Shown here in pieces: positions 27,359 to 36,085 of a stretch of DNA of 64,000 nucleotides. The stretch covers positions 1 to 64,000 of the forward strand of contig JALRIN010000007.1 in NCBI GenBank assembly GCA_023255415.1, written 5' to 3'. The translations under genes and the position numbers were made by a program. Under the pieces are notes generated by a model. That model saw only the letters and a list, made by a program, of their open reading frames with translations, had not been told where the DNA came from and ran no database searches. Within the stretch, counting starts at the first letter, position 1; each line of letters starts with the position of its first letter. This stretch comes from Cypionkella sp. (lineage in GTDB: Bacteria > Pseudomonadota > Alphaproteobacteria > Rhodobacterales > Rhodobacteraceae).

Positions 27359-28807
27359 ATGAGCATTGGCCTTCTTTCCCTGATCATCCTTATCCTTGCG
27401 GCGTTTGGATACTTTATCGGCAAGGCCCGCGCTGTTGCGCAAGTGTCTGGCGATATTCGCAAACTTCATTCTCTTCCGCCGTTTTATGGCCGCATCACTG
27501 CGCTGATGACGGCGGTTCCTGCATTTTTGCTGGTGATCGCTTGGCTGCTGGTTGAACCCTTGGTGCTGGAAACCCATGCGCTGTCACTGATTGATCTGGC
27601 CGAGGTGCCGCAGGGACAATCGGCCGATCTTGTGATGTCAGACGTGCGCCGGGTGGCGGCTGGTCTGGATCTTTTGCAGGCGCGCGGCACCGATGTCGCC
27701 CCTTTGCTGGCGGATGCGGCCGGCCTGAAAGCCGCGTTGAACGAGGGCGGCATTGTGCTGCAGAATGAACCGACACCTTCGACGCTTGCGGCAAGTCTTG
27801 CACTGCGCGAGGCCGGGGCTGCCTCGCGCCTTGGCATGGTCGTCTTGGCACTTGCGCTTTCGCTGACCGGTCTGGGTTTTGGTCTGCGTCGCATCAAGCC
27901 TGCGTTTCGCGCCCGAAATGCCACCGAGCGTTTTGCGATGTGGCTGCTGATGGGCTGTTCGCTGCTTGCGGTTTTGACCACCGTGGGGATTGTGGGCTCG
28001 CTTTTGGTGGAATCGATCCACTTTTTCCGGCTGTATCCGATCACCGATTTTCTATTCTCGACCGATTGGTCACCAAAATTTGGCGGCGGCGGATCGCTGG
28101 GCATTCTGCCTTTACTTTGGGGCACGCTTTATGTCTCGGCAATTGCGCTGCTGGTGGCGGTGCCGATCGGGCTGTTGTCGGCGATCTATCTGGCCGAATA
28201 TGCCAGCCGCGCCACGCGGTCTTGGGTGAAGCCAGCTATCGAGATTTTGGCCGGTATTCCGACGATCGTCTACGGTCTGTTTGCGCTGGTTACCGTTGGT
28301 CCCTTGTTGCGCGACTACTTTGCGCAACCTTTGGGTCTGGGCAATTCCTCGTCTTCGGTGCTGACGGCGGGTCTGGTGATGGGGATTATGGTGATCCCCT
28401 TTGTCTCGTCGCTGTCGGACGATATTATCAATGCAGTGCCGCAATCTTTGCGCGACGGCTCTTTGGGGCTGGGGGCGACGCCTTCGGAAACCGTGCGGCA
28501 AGTGGTGCTGCCTGCGGCATTGCCGGGCATTGTCGGCGCGGTGCTTTTGGCTGCCAGCCGCGCGATTGGCGAGACGATGATCGTGGTGATGGGGGCAGGG
28601 GCTGCGGCGAAACTGTCGCTGAACCCGCTAGAGGCGATGACCACCGTCACCGTTAAAATCGTCAGCCAGCTGACCGGGGATACCGAATTTGCCAGCCCCG
28701 AGACGCTGGTGGCCTTTGCGCTGGGGCTGACCTTGTTCACTCTGACGCTTGGATTGAACGTGATTGCACTGGTGATTGTGCGGAAATATCGGGAGCAATA
28801 CGAATGA
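27359..28807 (+). CDS. pstC: Phosphate ABC transporter permease PstC
   Basis: A 482-aa inner-membrane permease. It has an N-terminal hydrophobic pair with a long loop (about residues 1-180) that enterobacterial PstC lacks, then a conserved six-helix core from about 190. The ABC-permease coupling motif appears as SLGLGATPSETVRQVVLPAALPGIVGA. The ATG at 27359 follows GGATAAAC. Its last codons overlap the pstA start (ATGA), so the two permease subunits are co-translated. It forms a heterodimer with PstA. Confidence 0.95.
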   Translation: MSIGLLSLIILILAAFGYFIGKARAVAQVSGDIRKLHSLPPFYGRITALMTAVPAFLLVIAWLLVEPLVLETHALSLIDLAEVPQGQSADLVMSDVRRVAAGLDLLQARGTDVAPLLADAAGLKAALNEGGIVLQNEPTPSTLAASLALREAGAASRLGMVVLALALSLTGLGFGLRRIKPAFRARNATERFAMWLLMGCSLLAVLTTVGIVGSLLVESIHFFRLYPITDFLFSTDWSPKFGGGGSLGILPLLWGTLYVSAIALLVAVPIGLLSAIYLAEYASRATRSWVKPAIEILAGIPTIVYGLFALVTVGPLLRDYFAQPLGLGNSSSSVLTAGLVMGIMVIPFVSSLSDDIINAVPQSLRDGSLGLGATPSETVRQVVLPAALPGIVGAVLLAASRAIGETMIVVMGAGAAAKLSLNPLEAMTTVTVKIVSQLTGDTEFASPETLVAFALGLTLFTLTLGLNVIALVIVRKYREQYE

Positions 28808-30120
28808 GCCGCGTTTCGCTTTACCAACAAGACCCGCGCACCGCATCACGCAATGCCTCGGAAAAACGCTTTCGTGCCTATGGGCTTTCGGCGATCATCA
28901 TCGCACTGCTGGCCTTGGTTTGGCTGCTGATCTCGATCTTTTCCAATGGCTTGCCTGCGTTTAAGCAGACCTTCCTGACCTACCCGGTCACATTGGATGC
29001 GGCGATCCTAGACAAAACCGGTGCACGCGATCCCGCGGTTTTGGCCAAAGCCACGACGATGACCTATGAGAAGGTCTTGCTGCAATCGCTTGACGCCGAA
29101 ATCAAGGCGCGCGGCATTGATGTCGGTGCGCTTAACCCGAAAAAACTGGGCAATCTGATTTCAGGCGAGGCGCCCGCAACACTGCGCGCGCGCGTGCTTG
29201 CGGACCCTTCGTTGATTGGTCAGACCGTGGTTGTCAACGTGCTGGCCGGTGGTCGGATCGACGGCTATTTCAAAGGCCGCGTCACGATGGAAAGTGCGGC
29301 CCTGGACAAAAATACCTCGCCCGAGCAATTGGCGCTGGCCGAAAAGCTGAAGGCGGCGGGTCTTCTTGAGATTCGGCTGAACCCCGGGTTTCTGACCATG
29401 CCAGATGCCTCGGACAAACGCCCCGAGGCGGCAGGTCTGGGGATTGCGATCATCGGGTCGCTTTACATGATGGCGGTGGTCTTGCTGCTGGCGCTGCCGA
29501 TTGGGGTTGCAGCATCGGTTTACCTGGAAGAATTCGCGCCGAAGAACAAATTCACCGATCTGATCGAGGTGAATATCGCCAATCTGGCGGCGGTGCCTTC
29601 GATTGTTTACGGGATCTTGGGGCTGGCGATCTTTATCAATATGATTGGCCTGCCAACCTCGGCGCCGATTGTGGGCGGTTTGGTGCTGACGCTGATGACC
29701 TTGCCGCGCATCATCATTCCAACTCGGGCCGCGCTGAAAGCCGTGCCGCCTTCGATCCGCGATGCGGCGCTTGGCGTTGGTGCAAGCCGGTTGCAAACCG
29801 TGACCCATCACGTTTTGCCGCTGGCGATGCCGGGGATCTTGACCGGCACCATCATCGGCCTTGCGCAAGCCTTAGGTGAAACCGCGCCGCTTTTGCTGAT
29901 CGGCATGGTCGCCTTTGTGCGCGATTTTCCCGAAGCGCCCCCTGCAGGCCTGTTTGATCCCGCCGCCGCTTTGCCAGTGCAGATCTACAACTGGACCACC
30001 CGCGGCGATCCGGGCTTTGTCGAGCGCGCCTCGGGGGCTATTATCGTGTTGTTGGTGTTCTTGATCGCGATGAACGCGGTTGCGATCTACCTGCGTCGCA
30101 AATTTGAACGCCGCTGGTAA
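28804..30120 (+). CDS. pstA: Phosphate ABC transporter permease PstA
   Basis: A 438-aa permease with a first transmembrane helix at about 24-48, a large periplasmic insertion (about 50-215) typical of alphaproteobacterial PstA, and five further helices. The coupling motif is AALGVGASRLQTVTHHVLPLAMPGILTG. It overlaps pstC by 4 bp and is followed by pstB after 15 bp. Confidence 0.95.
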   Translation: MSRVSLYQQDPRTASRNASEKRFRAYGLSAIIIALLALVWLLISIFSNGLPAFKQTFLTYPVTLDAAILDKTGARDPAVLAKATTMTYEKVLLQSLDAEIKARGIDVGALNPKKLGNLISGEAPATLRARVLADPSLIGQTVVVNVLAGGRIDGYFKGRVTMESAALDKNTSPEQLALAEKLKAAGLLEIRLNPGFLTMPDASDKRPEAAGLGIAIIGSLYMMAVVLLLALPIGVAASVYLEEFAPKNKFTDLIEVNIANLAAVPSIVYGILGLAIFINMIGLPTSAPIVGGLVLTLMTLPRIIIPTRAALKAVPPSIRDAALGVGASRLQTVTHHVLPLAMPGILTGTIIGLAQALGETAPLLLIGMVAFVRDFPEAPPAGLFDPAAALPVQIYNWTTRGDPGFVERASGAIIVLLVFLIAMNAVAIYLRRKFERRW

Positions 30121-30135
30121 GGTCAGGAAACCAAA

Positions 30136-30930
30136 ATGAAAGACCAAAGATTGGAGAGCCGCGTGGACAGTCACACCATCAAAATTCAGGCCCGCAACGC
30201 ACAGGTCTATTATGGCACCAACCACGCCATCAAAGACGTCAATGTCGATATCTTTGACAAGACCGTCACTGCGTTTATTGGCCCCTCGGGCTGTGGCAAG
30301 TCGACGTTTCTGCGCTGCATCAACCGGATGAATGACACCATCGACTCGTGCCGGGTAGAAGGCTCGATCACGCTGGAAGGCGAGGATATATACGATCCAC
30401 GCGTCGATCCGGTGCAATTGCGCGCCCGCATCGGCATGGTGTTTCAAAAGCCAAACCCGTTTCCAAAGTCGATCTATGACAATGTGGCTTATGGGCCCAA
30501 GATCCATGGCCTGACCCGCAACAAGGCCGAGCTGGACGAGATCGTCGAATCCTGCCTGCGCAAGGCGGCGCTGTGGGGCGAGGTCAAAGACCGTTTGCAA
30601 TCACCCGGCACGGGGCTTTCGGGTGGCCAGCAACAGCGTCTGTGCATCGCGCGCGCCATCGCCACCAGCCCCGAAGTGCTGTTGATGGACGAGCCTTGTT
30701 CTGCACTTGACCCGATTGCCACCGCGCAAGTCGAAGAGCTGATCGACGAGCTGCGCAGCCAGTTTTCGGTGGTGATCGTCACCCACTCGATGCAGCAAGC
30801 CGCGCGCGTGTCGCAACGCACCGCGTTTTTCCACCTTGGGAACCTGGTTGAATTTGGTGAAACCGGCCAGATTTTCACCAATCCCCAAGACCCTCGCACT
30901 GAATCCTATATTTCCGGCCGGATCGGCTAA
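30136..30930 (+). CDS. pstB: Phosphate ABC transporter ATPase PstB
   Basis: A 264-aa ATPase that powers PstCA. Walker A is [19 protein letters not shown], the Q-loop region is [19 protein letters not shown], the signature is [14 protein letters not shown], and Walker B is [13 protein letters not shown]. The family-specific Cys in the Walker B region is present. ATG 30136 gives the normal length; a GTG at 30163 with GGAGAGCC before it is an alternative start. Confidence 0.97.
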   Translation: MKDQRLESRVDSHTIKIQARNAQVYYGTNHAIKDVNVDIFDKTVTAFIGPSGCGKSTFLRCINRMNDTIDSCRVEGSITLEGEDIYDPRVDPVQLRARIGMVFQKPNPFPKSIYDNVAYGPKIHGLTRNKAELDEIVESCLRKAALWGEVKDRLQSPGTGLSGGQQQRLCIARAIATSPEVLLMDEPCSALDPIATAQVEELIDELRSQFSVVIVTHSMQQAARVSQRTAFFHLGNLVEFGETGQIFTNPQDPRTESYISGRIG

Positions 30931-30939
30931 GGAGCGACC

Positions 30940-31644
30940 ATGATCAAAGATCCCCATATCGCCAGAGCCTTCGACCGCGACCTTGAAGCTGTGCAAGCCC
31001 TTATCATGCGGATGGGCGGCCTTGTGGAACAAGCACTGGCCGATGCCGCCCAAGCACTGGATACGCAAGACGACGCTTTGGCCGAACAGGTGCGGCGCGG
31101 CGATGCGGCCATTGACGCGCTGGAAGAATCGATCAACGCCGAATGCGCGCGGGTGATTGCGCTGCGAGCGCCGATTGCCACCGATCTGCGCACAGTGCTG
31201 ACGGTGATGAAGATCGCAGGCAGTCTTGAACGCTGTGGCGATTATGCCAAGAACCTGGCCAAGCGCACGCCTGTGTTAACGGCGATGTCGCCGATCCCGG
31301 GGGCTTCGGGCTCGGTGCGGCGGATGGCGCGGCAGGTCAGCATCTTGTTGAAAGATGCGCTCGATGCCTTTGTCACCCGCGATGCAGGGCTGGCCGCCGA
31401 TGTGCGTCTGCGCGACCAAGAGGTTGACCAGATGTATAACGCGCTGTTCCGCGAGTTTTTAACCTTTATGATGGAAGACCCGCGCAATATCTCGGCCTGT
31501 ATGCATCTGCATTTCATCGCCAAGAATATCGAGCGTGTTGGCGATCACGCCACCACGATTGCCGAGCAGGTGATCTACCTGACGACCGGCGCTTTGCCCG
31601 AAGATATGCGTCCCAAGGCAGGGCTTGCTGGGGGCGAAGACTGA
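30940..31644 (+). CDS. phoU: Phosphate signalling regulator PhoU
   Basis: A 234-aa helical protein of two PhoU repeats. Family motifs are RMGGLVEQALADAAQAL, the metal-site patterns LERCGDYAKNLAKR and IERVGDHATTIAEQVIY, and EDPRNISACMHLHFIAKN. PhoU links PstSCAB activity to PhoR and prevents uncontrolled phosphate uptake. It starts 9 bp after pstB with AAGGAG just before, and its stop shares one base with the phoB start. Confidence 0.96.
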   Translation: MIKDPHIARAFDRDLEAVQALIMRMGGLVEQALADAAQALDTQDDALAEQVRRGDAAIDALEESINAECARVIALRAPIATDLRTVLTVMKIAGSLERCGDYAKNLAKRTPVLTAMSPIPGASGSVRRMARQVSILLKDALDAFVTRDAGLAADVRLRDQEVDQMYNALFREFLTFMMEDPRNISACMHLHFIAKNIERVGDHATTIAEQVIYLTTGALPEDMRPKAGLAGGED

Positions 31645-32333
31645 TGGCAGGTCCGGTTCCCGTCGTGCTTTTGGTCGAGGATGAACCGGCGCAACGCGCG
31701 GTTTTGACCTATAACCTTGAAGCCGAAGGCTTCGAGGTGCAGACGGCCGATAATGGCGAAGACGCTTTGGCGCTGATTGCAGAAGGCGCGCCCGATCTGA
31801 TCTTGCTGGATTGGATGATGCCGCATGTCTCGGGCATCGAGGTCTGCCGCCGTCTGAAAGCCCGCCCCGAGACGCGCTCGATCCCGATCATCATGCTGTC
31901 GGCGCGTTCAGAAGATGTGGATAAGGTGCGCGGTTTGGAAACGGGGGCTGATGATTATGTCATCAAACCCTATTCGGTATCCGAGCTGATGGCGCGTCTG
32001 CGCGCGCAACTGCGCCGCACGCGGCCTGCAACCGCAGGGCTGGTGCTGGAATGGCAGGACATTCGGCTTGATACCGAAACCCACCGCGTGCATCGCGGCG
32101 AGGATCTGCTGAAACTGGGGCCAACCGAGTTTCGCCTGCTGGCCACCTTTATGGAAAAACCTGGCCGGGTGTTTAGCCGCGAGACCCTGCTGGACCGGGT
32201 TTGGGGACGCGACATCTATGTCGATACCCGCACGGTCGATGTGCACATCGGGCGCCTGCGCAAATCGCTTTGCGCCAATGGTGGCGATGACGTGCTGCGC
32301 ACGGTGCGCGGCGCCGGCTATGCGCTTGGCTAA
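31644..32333 (+). CDS. phoB: Phosphate regulon response regulator PhoB
   Basis: A 229-aa OmpR-family regulator. The receiver has the acidic pair in VEDEPAQ, phospho-acceptor D56 in LILLDWMMP, and the conserved lysine in GADDYVIKPY. The C-terminal winged helix (about 130-228) ends RTVDVHIGRLRKSLCANGGDDVLRTVRGAGYAL. It is phosphorylated by PhoR and binds PHO boxes such as that before pstS. It is the last gene of the module. A direct-repeat copy begins at its stop codon. Confidence 0.97.
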   Translation: MAGPVPVVLLVEDEPAQRAVLTYNLEAEGFEVQTADNGEDALALIAEGAPDLILLDWMMPHVSGIEVCRRLKARPETRSIPIIMLSARSEDVDKVRGLETGADDYVIKPYSVSELMARLRAQLRRTRPATAGLVLEWQDIRLDTETHRVHRGEDLLKLGPTEFRLLATFMEKPGRVFSRETLLDRVWGRDIYVDTRTVDVHIGRLRKSLCANGGDDVLRTVRGAGYALG

Positions 32334-32489
32334 GGCTGTCGATTGTCTGCTTAGAGCCTAGATAGCGCGATGCTGCGAGGTCTACGGGTGCCTTGTCTCA
32401 CAGCCAGTTCGCAAAAACCTTCAACAATTACTAGCGTTTTGAACGGGGTTTTGGTGGCGGAAATCTAGGCTGTTGACTGTCTCGTTAGA
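32333..32489. repeat. Imperfect direct repeat pair and nested inverted repeat after phoB
   Basis: A 23-bp sequence starting AGGCTGTCGATTGTCTG at 32333-32355 recurs at 32467-32489 with 19 of 23 bases identical. Inside this pair, AGCCTAGAT (32355-32363) and ATCTAGGCT (32463-32471) form a perfect 9-bp inverted repeat 99 bp apart. The first copy starts in the phoB stop codon. The arrangement looks like the scar or ends of a small mobile or duplicated element, but no transposase remnant is recognisable. Confidence 0.5.
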
Positions 32490-32645
32490 AAGGAGGCGGT
32501 GGAAGGGCAGAGCGAGCGGCGGTTTTACCAGACCGGCCGTTCATGCGTCAGGCGGCGAATGCCGGTAGTAGCCCTTCTTGCAGTTTTTCTATTGGGCAGC
32601 GAATGTCCTCTGTGAATTGGTTTGAGAAAGTGCATAGGTTAAAAG
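32334..32645. other. Gene-free stretch between phoB and the HEPN-like gene
   Basis: This 312-bp stretch has stop codons in all frames and no recognisable gene, tRNA or complete mobile element. It holds the repeat pair described separately, a purine-rich GAAAGGAGGCGG segment near 32488-32500 that is not followed by a usable start, and an AT-richer part near 32580-32645 that probably carries the promoter of the next gene. No clear terminator for phoB was found. Confidence 0.6.
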
Positions 32646-33863
32646 ATGGCGAAATTTGAAGCGACGGATAGCATAAGTCTTGGCAATGCGACGTGGTTAA
32701 GCAAGCAAGGCGATACCATTATCTTATATGGGGGCGAGTATGGTCACCTCCCTTTCAAGCCGGGCGTGAATTATCAATTCTTGGATGGCGCGACTGTCGC
32801 GGGGATTGTTGGTTTGGGTTTCAACAGTCCTTGGTCTGCCTCATCTGTGAGCGTTGGAGATGCGCAGATTATTTCGCCGAATGTTGACCCTACTCTGGTT
32901 AAATGCACGTATATATTTGGCAAGCCGCTCCCTGTAAACTCACGCCTCCCACCAAATACCAGGTTTGCACATGCGAACGGCACCTTCATTATGATCGTCG
33001 GTAACGATAAGGAGCAGTTCGAACTTGGCGGACCTTGCGGTTTTCACCAGCAGACCCCCAAGGCTTTGGCCCGAATTTTTGTCCCCGTACTGCAAAAATT
33101 CGACATCTCACTGTCTGATCGGTCTTGGGTTTTAAGTTCAAAGAGCGATGATCCGGCAGAGCGGCTTGCCGCCGCTGAACCGCATATTGAGGCACGCAAG
33201 CACGCCGAACAGAGTGATCAAAATGCAGCGATTGGTCTTCACTTGTCGGATATGGAGTACAATGCCCTTTGGGCACTCAATGATTTTATACGTGAGTATT
33301 CACGGGCGACCGACAGTCCCGCAAACGATAAACCATTTAGCGTTCTGAGTTTTTGCGATGGCCTCGAGATGGCGATTTGCGATCCGTTTGGTAATCCTCA
33401 TGAAGAACATTCACGATCCGTCATTGACGGTTTTTCGAACCAAGCTCTCGAACAACAAAGCCTGAATGATATCCAGATCAGAATGCTTTCGAGCCAAGCT
33501 TCGAGCTTGTCAGACATGGTCCAAAGCCGTTTGGATATTCTAGATTATCATTCCGCAATACTTGGAATGTATCAACAATTTGAGCTCTTGTGGGAACATG
33601 TTAGCCATCAAAAGGTAGAAAAGTGGGTTTTCATCGAGAAGTATGCAATAGACTGCGCCGAGAAAGTTGCTTTGGCGGAACTCGTTAATGCTCGGAACTG
33701 GGTTGCACACCATGGCATATTGAAAACGGAACACAAAAAAGAAAACCGCCTCAAGTGCGATTGGGGTGCATCCCGCATGAGCGAGTTTGAGATTTTTGCT
33801 CGAAAGAAACCATGGGAATGGTACCATAAAATGTTAACTTTTAAGCAACGGAATCATTGGTAG
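32646..33863 (+). CDS. Unknown protein with C-terminal HEPN-like RNxxxH motif
   Basis: A 405-aa soluble protein that I cannot assign to a named family. The N-terminal about 165 residues are Gly- and beta-strand-rich (IILYGGEYGHLPFKPG, VAGIVGLGFNSPW). Residues about 185-345 are mainly helical. The C-terminal helical part holds LAELVNARNWVAHHG with R350-N351-x3-H355, the RNxxxH pattern of HEPN ribonucleases, followed by a basic tail. Codons are visibly more AT-ended than in all neighbours, which suggests horizontal transfer. It is solitary, preceded by a repeat-bearing gap and followed by unrelated genes on the other strand. A defence or toxin role is inference from the motif and setting only. 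Confidence 0.7.
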   Translation: MAKFEATDSISLGNATWLSKQGDTIILYGGEYGHLPFKPGVNYQFLDGATVAGIVGLGFNSPWSASSVSVGDAQIISPNVDPTLVKCTYIFGKPLPVNSRLPPNTRFAHANGTFIMIVGNDKEQFELGGPCGFHQQTPKALARIFVPVLQKFDISLSDRSWVLSSKSDDPAERLAAAEPHIEARKHAEQSDQNAAIGLHLSDMEYNALWALNDFIREYSRATDSPANDKPFSVLSFCDGLEMAICDPFGNPHEEHSRSVIDGFSNQALEQQSLNDIQIRMLSSQASSLSDMVQSRLDILDYHSAILGMYQQFELLWEHVSHQKVEKWVFIEKYAIDCAEKVALAELVNARNWVAHHGILKTEHKKENRLKCDWGASRMSEFEIFARKKPWEWYHKMLTFKQRNHW

Positions 33864-33972
33864 ATCAGCATCGGCAAGCTTTGCATTCTACCAAAGCATT
33901 GATTGGCGCAGCCGCAGCGATATGGCGTTTTATCCCCCACCCCCCTTTTGACCGACCTCGTTTGCGCAGCGG

Positions 33973-34920
33973 CTAAAGCTGCGCCAGCCTCTCGGTCAGC
34001 AAATCAAAAAAGCCCTGCGCATCGACATCTCCGACGAAATAGGCATTGGCAGGCCGATCCGTCACCCGCCACCAGTCGGCAACGGTCATGCCAAGCGTCA
34101 GCTCGGATTGGGTTTCGATCTCGACGTTAATATGGCGGCCTTTGAACAGATCGGGCTGGATCAGATAGGCGATCACCGTCGGGTCATGCAGCGGGCCGCC
34201 GTCTGATCCGTATTTCTCCATATCAAAGCGTTCAAAGAAATCGGCCCAATCTGCGGCAACGCGGCCCACAGGGCTGCCAAGGGCGCGAAAGGCTTCGACC
34301 CGGGCGCGGGTGGTCAGCACCTGATGCGTCACATCCAGCGGCATCACCACCAAGGGCACACCCGATTTGAACACAATCGCCGCGGCCTCGGGGTCGACAT
34401 AGATGTTGAATTCGGCGGCGGGGGTAATGTTGCCAACCTGAAAATAGGCGCCCCCCATCAGCACGATCTCTTGCACCCGTGCGATCACATCAGGGGCCTG
34501 CAAAAACGCTTGGGCGATATTGGTCAGCGGCCCCAGCGGGCAGAGCGTCACCGTGCCCGCAGGCTCGCGGCGCAGGGTTTCAATGATAAAGTCAACGCCG
34601 TGCTGGTCTTGCAGCGCCATCACCGGCTCGGGCAGGATCGGGCCATCAAGGCCGGTTTTGCCGTGCACATGCTCTGCGGTGACCAATTTACGCTGCAAGG
34701 GGCGATCACAACCGGCAAAAACCTTGGTCTGCGGCTTGCCTGCCAACTCGCAGATCATCCGGGTGTTCTTTTGCGTCAGCGCCAGCGGCACATTGCCCGC
34801 CACCGCCACAATGCCCAGCACATCGACCTCGGCCGGACTGGCAAGGGCGAGCAAAATCGCAAAGGCGTCGTCCTGACCGGGGTCGGTGTCGATGATGATT
34901 TTACGCGGATGGGGGGTCAT
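33973..34920 (-). CDS. Nucleoside hydrolase (inosine-uridine preferring family)
   Basis: A 315-aa enzyme that hydrolyses the N-glycosidic bond of ribonucleosides. The calcium-binding N-terminal motif is IIIDTDPGQDDAFA (D11, D13, D17, D18). Other family features are VAVAGNVPLALTQKNT, LGPLTNIAQAF, VLMGGAYF, AEFNIYVDPEAA and the C-terminal LHDPTVIAYL. The start ATG at 34920 follows GCAGGAGCAAAGC; longer in-frame starts lack such a site. The exact base preference is not evident. It follows the iron-binding protein gene on the same strand after 78 bp. Confidence 0.93.
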   Translation of the reverse strand: MTPHPRKIIIDTDPGQDDAFAILLALASPAEVDVLGIVAVAGNVPLALTQKNTRMICELAGKPQTKVFAGCDRPLQRKLVTAEHVHGKTGLDGPILPEPVMALQDQHGVDFIIETLRREPAGTVTLCPLGPLTNIAQAFLQAPDVIARVQEIVLMGGAYFQVGNITPAAEFNIYVDPEAAAIVFKSGVPLVVMPLDVTHQVLTTRARVEAFRALGSPVGRVAADWADFFERFDMEKYGSDGGPLHDPTVIAYLIQPDLFKGRHINVEIETQSELTLGMTVADWWRVTDRPANAYFVGDVDAQGFFDLLTERLAQL

Positions 34921-34998
34921 GCTTTGCTCCTGCTTTGGCATCAGGAAACGCGATTCCCGTGGCTTTGTCCATCCGATCAAAATCAAAACCTTTGGCGG

Positions 34999-36006
34999 TT
35001 AGTTATCGAAATCAACCTCTTCGGTCAGGCGCAGCGCTGCGGGGCGGTTGGCGGCCACCTCGGCAAGCGCGATGTTATCAGGCGTAAAGTTGCCCCAGCT
35101 TTGCACCAGAGCCGAGCGCGCAACCCCGTCCTTGACCGGAAATTCGTAGTTGGTCTCGGCATAGATCTGTTGTGCGGCATCAGAGGACAGCCATTCCATC
35201 AGCCGCAGGGCTGTGCCACGATGCGGGGCGGCCTTGGTCATCGCCACACCCGAGATGTTCAGATGCGTGCCGCCCCCTTCAAAGGTTGGAAACAAGATCT
35301 GCACCGCATTTGCCCATTCCGCCTGTGCAGGGTCGGCCAGCATTTCACCCATGTAATAGGTATTGCCGATGGCAATGTCGCATTCGCCCGCCCAGATTGC
35401 CTTGACCTGATCGCGGTCGCCGCCGGTGGGTTTGCGCGCCAGATTGGCTTTCACACCTTCCAGCCAAGCCTTGGTATAGCCCGCGTCGTGATGCGCCAGA
35501 ACTGCGGCAGTCAGGGCAAGGTTGTAATCATTGGTGCCCGAGCGCATGCACAGCCGGCCCTGCCATTTCGGATCGGCCAGATCCTCATAGCTGGTGATCT
35601 CGGCAGGATTTACCCGGTCTTTGCTGGCATAGACAATCCGCGCACGGCTGGTCAGGCCAAACCACTGGCCTTGCGGGTCGCGAAACGCGGCCGGAATGTT
35701 TTGGTCAAGCGTGGCCGAGTTGACCGCTTGCGTTACCCCTGCGCCCACCACATCGATCAGCCGCGCCACATCCACCGTCAGGATCAGATCGGCGGGCGAG
35801 CGGTCGCCTTCGGCGGTCAGACGCTCGGCCATGCCCTTATCGACAAAGGCCACATTCACCGCGATGCCGGTTTCGGCGGTAAAGGCATCCAGCAGCGGTT
35901 GGATCAATTCAGGCTGGCGGTGGGAATAGATATTCACCTCTTCGGCGCAGGCGGGCAGGGCAAAGCCCGCAAGGGCAAGCGCGAAAAGCGGACGCTGAAA
36001 GCTCAT
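34999..36006 (-). CDS. Iron(III) ABC transporter substrate-binding protein, FbpA-like
   Basis: A 335-aa periplasmic protein with a signal peptide cut after LPACA. The mature part begins EEVNIYSHRQPELIQPLLDAF, typical of the FbpA/FutA/IdiA ferric-iron group. The iron-binding tyrosine pair is visible in GNTYYMGE. No FbpB permease or FbpC ATPase gene is adjacent, so it is an orphan in this window and must work with components elsewhere. No clear Fur or RirA/Irr-type operator was recognised upstream. Confidence 0.9.
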   Translation of the reverse strand: MSFQRPLFALALAGFALPACAEEVNIYSHRQPELIQPLLDAFTAETGIAVNVAFVDKGMAERLTAEGDRSPADLILTVDVARLIDVVGAGVTQAVNSATLDQNIPAAFRDPQGQWFGLTSRARIVYASKDRVNPAEITSYEDLADPKWQGRLCMRSGTNDYNLALTAAVLAHHDAGYTKAWLEGVKANLARKPTGGDRDQVKAIWAGECDIAIGNTYYMGEMLADPAQAEWANAVQILFPTFEGGGTHLNISGVAMTKAAPHRGTALRLMEWLSSDAAQQIYAETNYEFPVKDGVARSALVQSWGNFTPDNIALAEVAANRPAALRLTEEVDFDN

Positions 36007-36085
36007 TTGTTGAGTCCTTTGGTCAGGTTATGGCGCTGTTAGACCCGCTTGCGGCGGGCCTGTCAATACCTGACTAAAATACTTT

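Noticed and set aside
32488..32500. AAAGGAGG-like sequence as evidence for a gene in the 312-bp gap
   Set aside because: No start codon with an open frame of useful length follows at proper spacing on the plus strand.
33864..33972. Attachment-site copy downstream of the HEPN-like gene matching the upstream repeats
   Set aside because: I found no sequence in this gap resembling the 23-bp repeat, so a two-ended insertion cannot be claimed.
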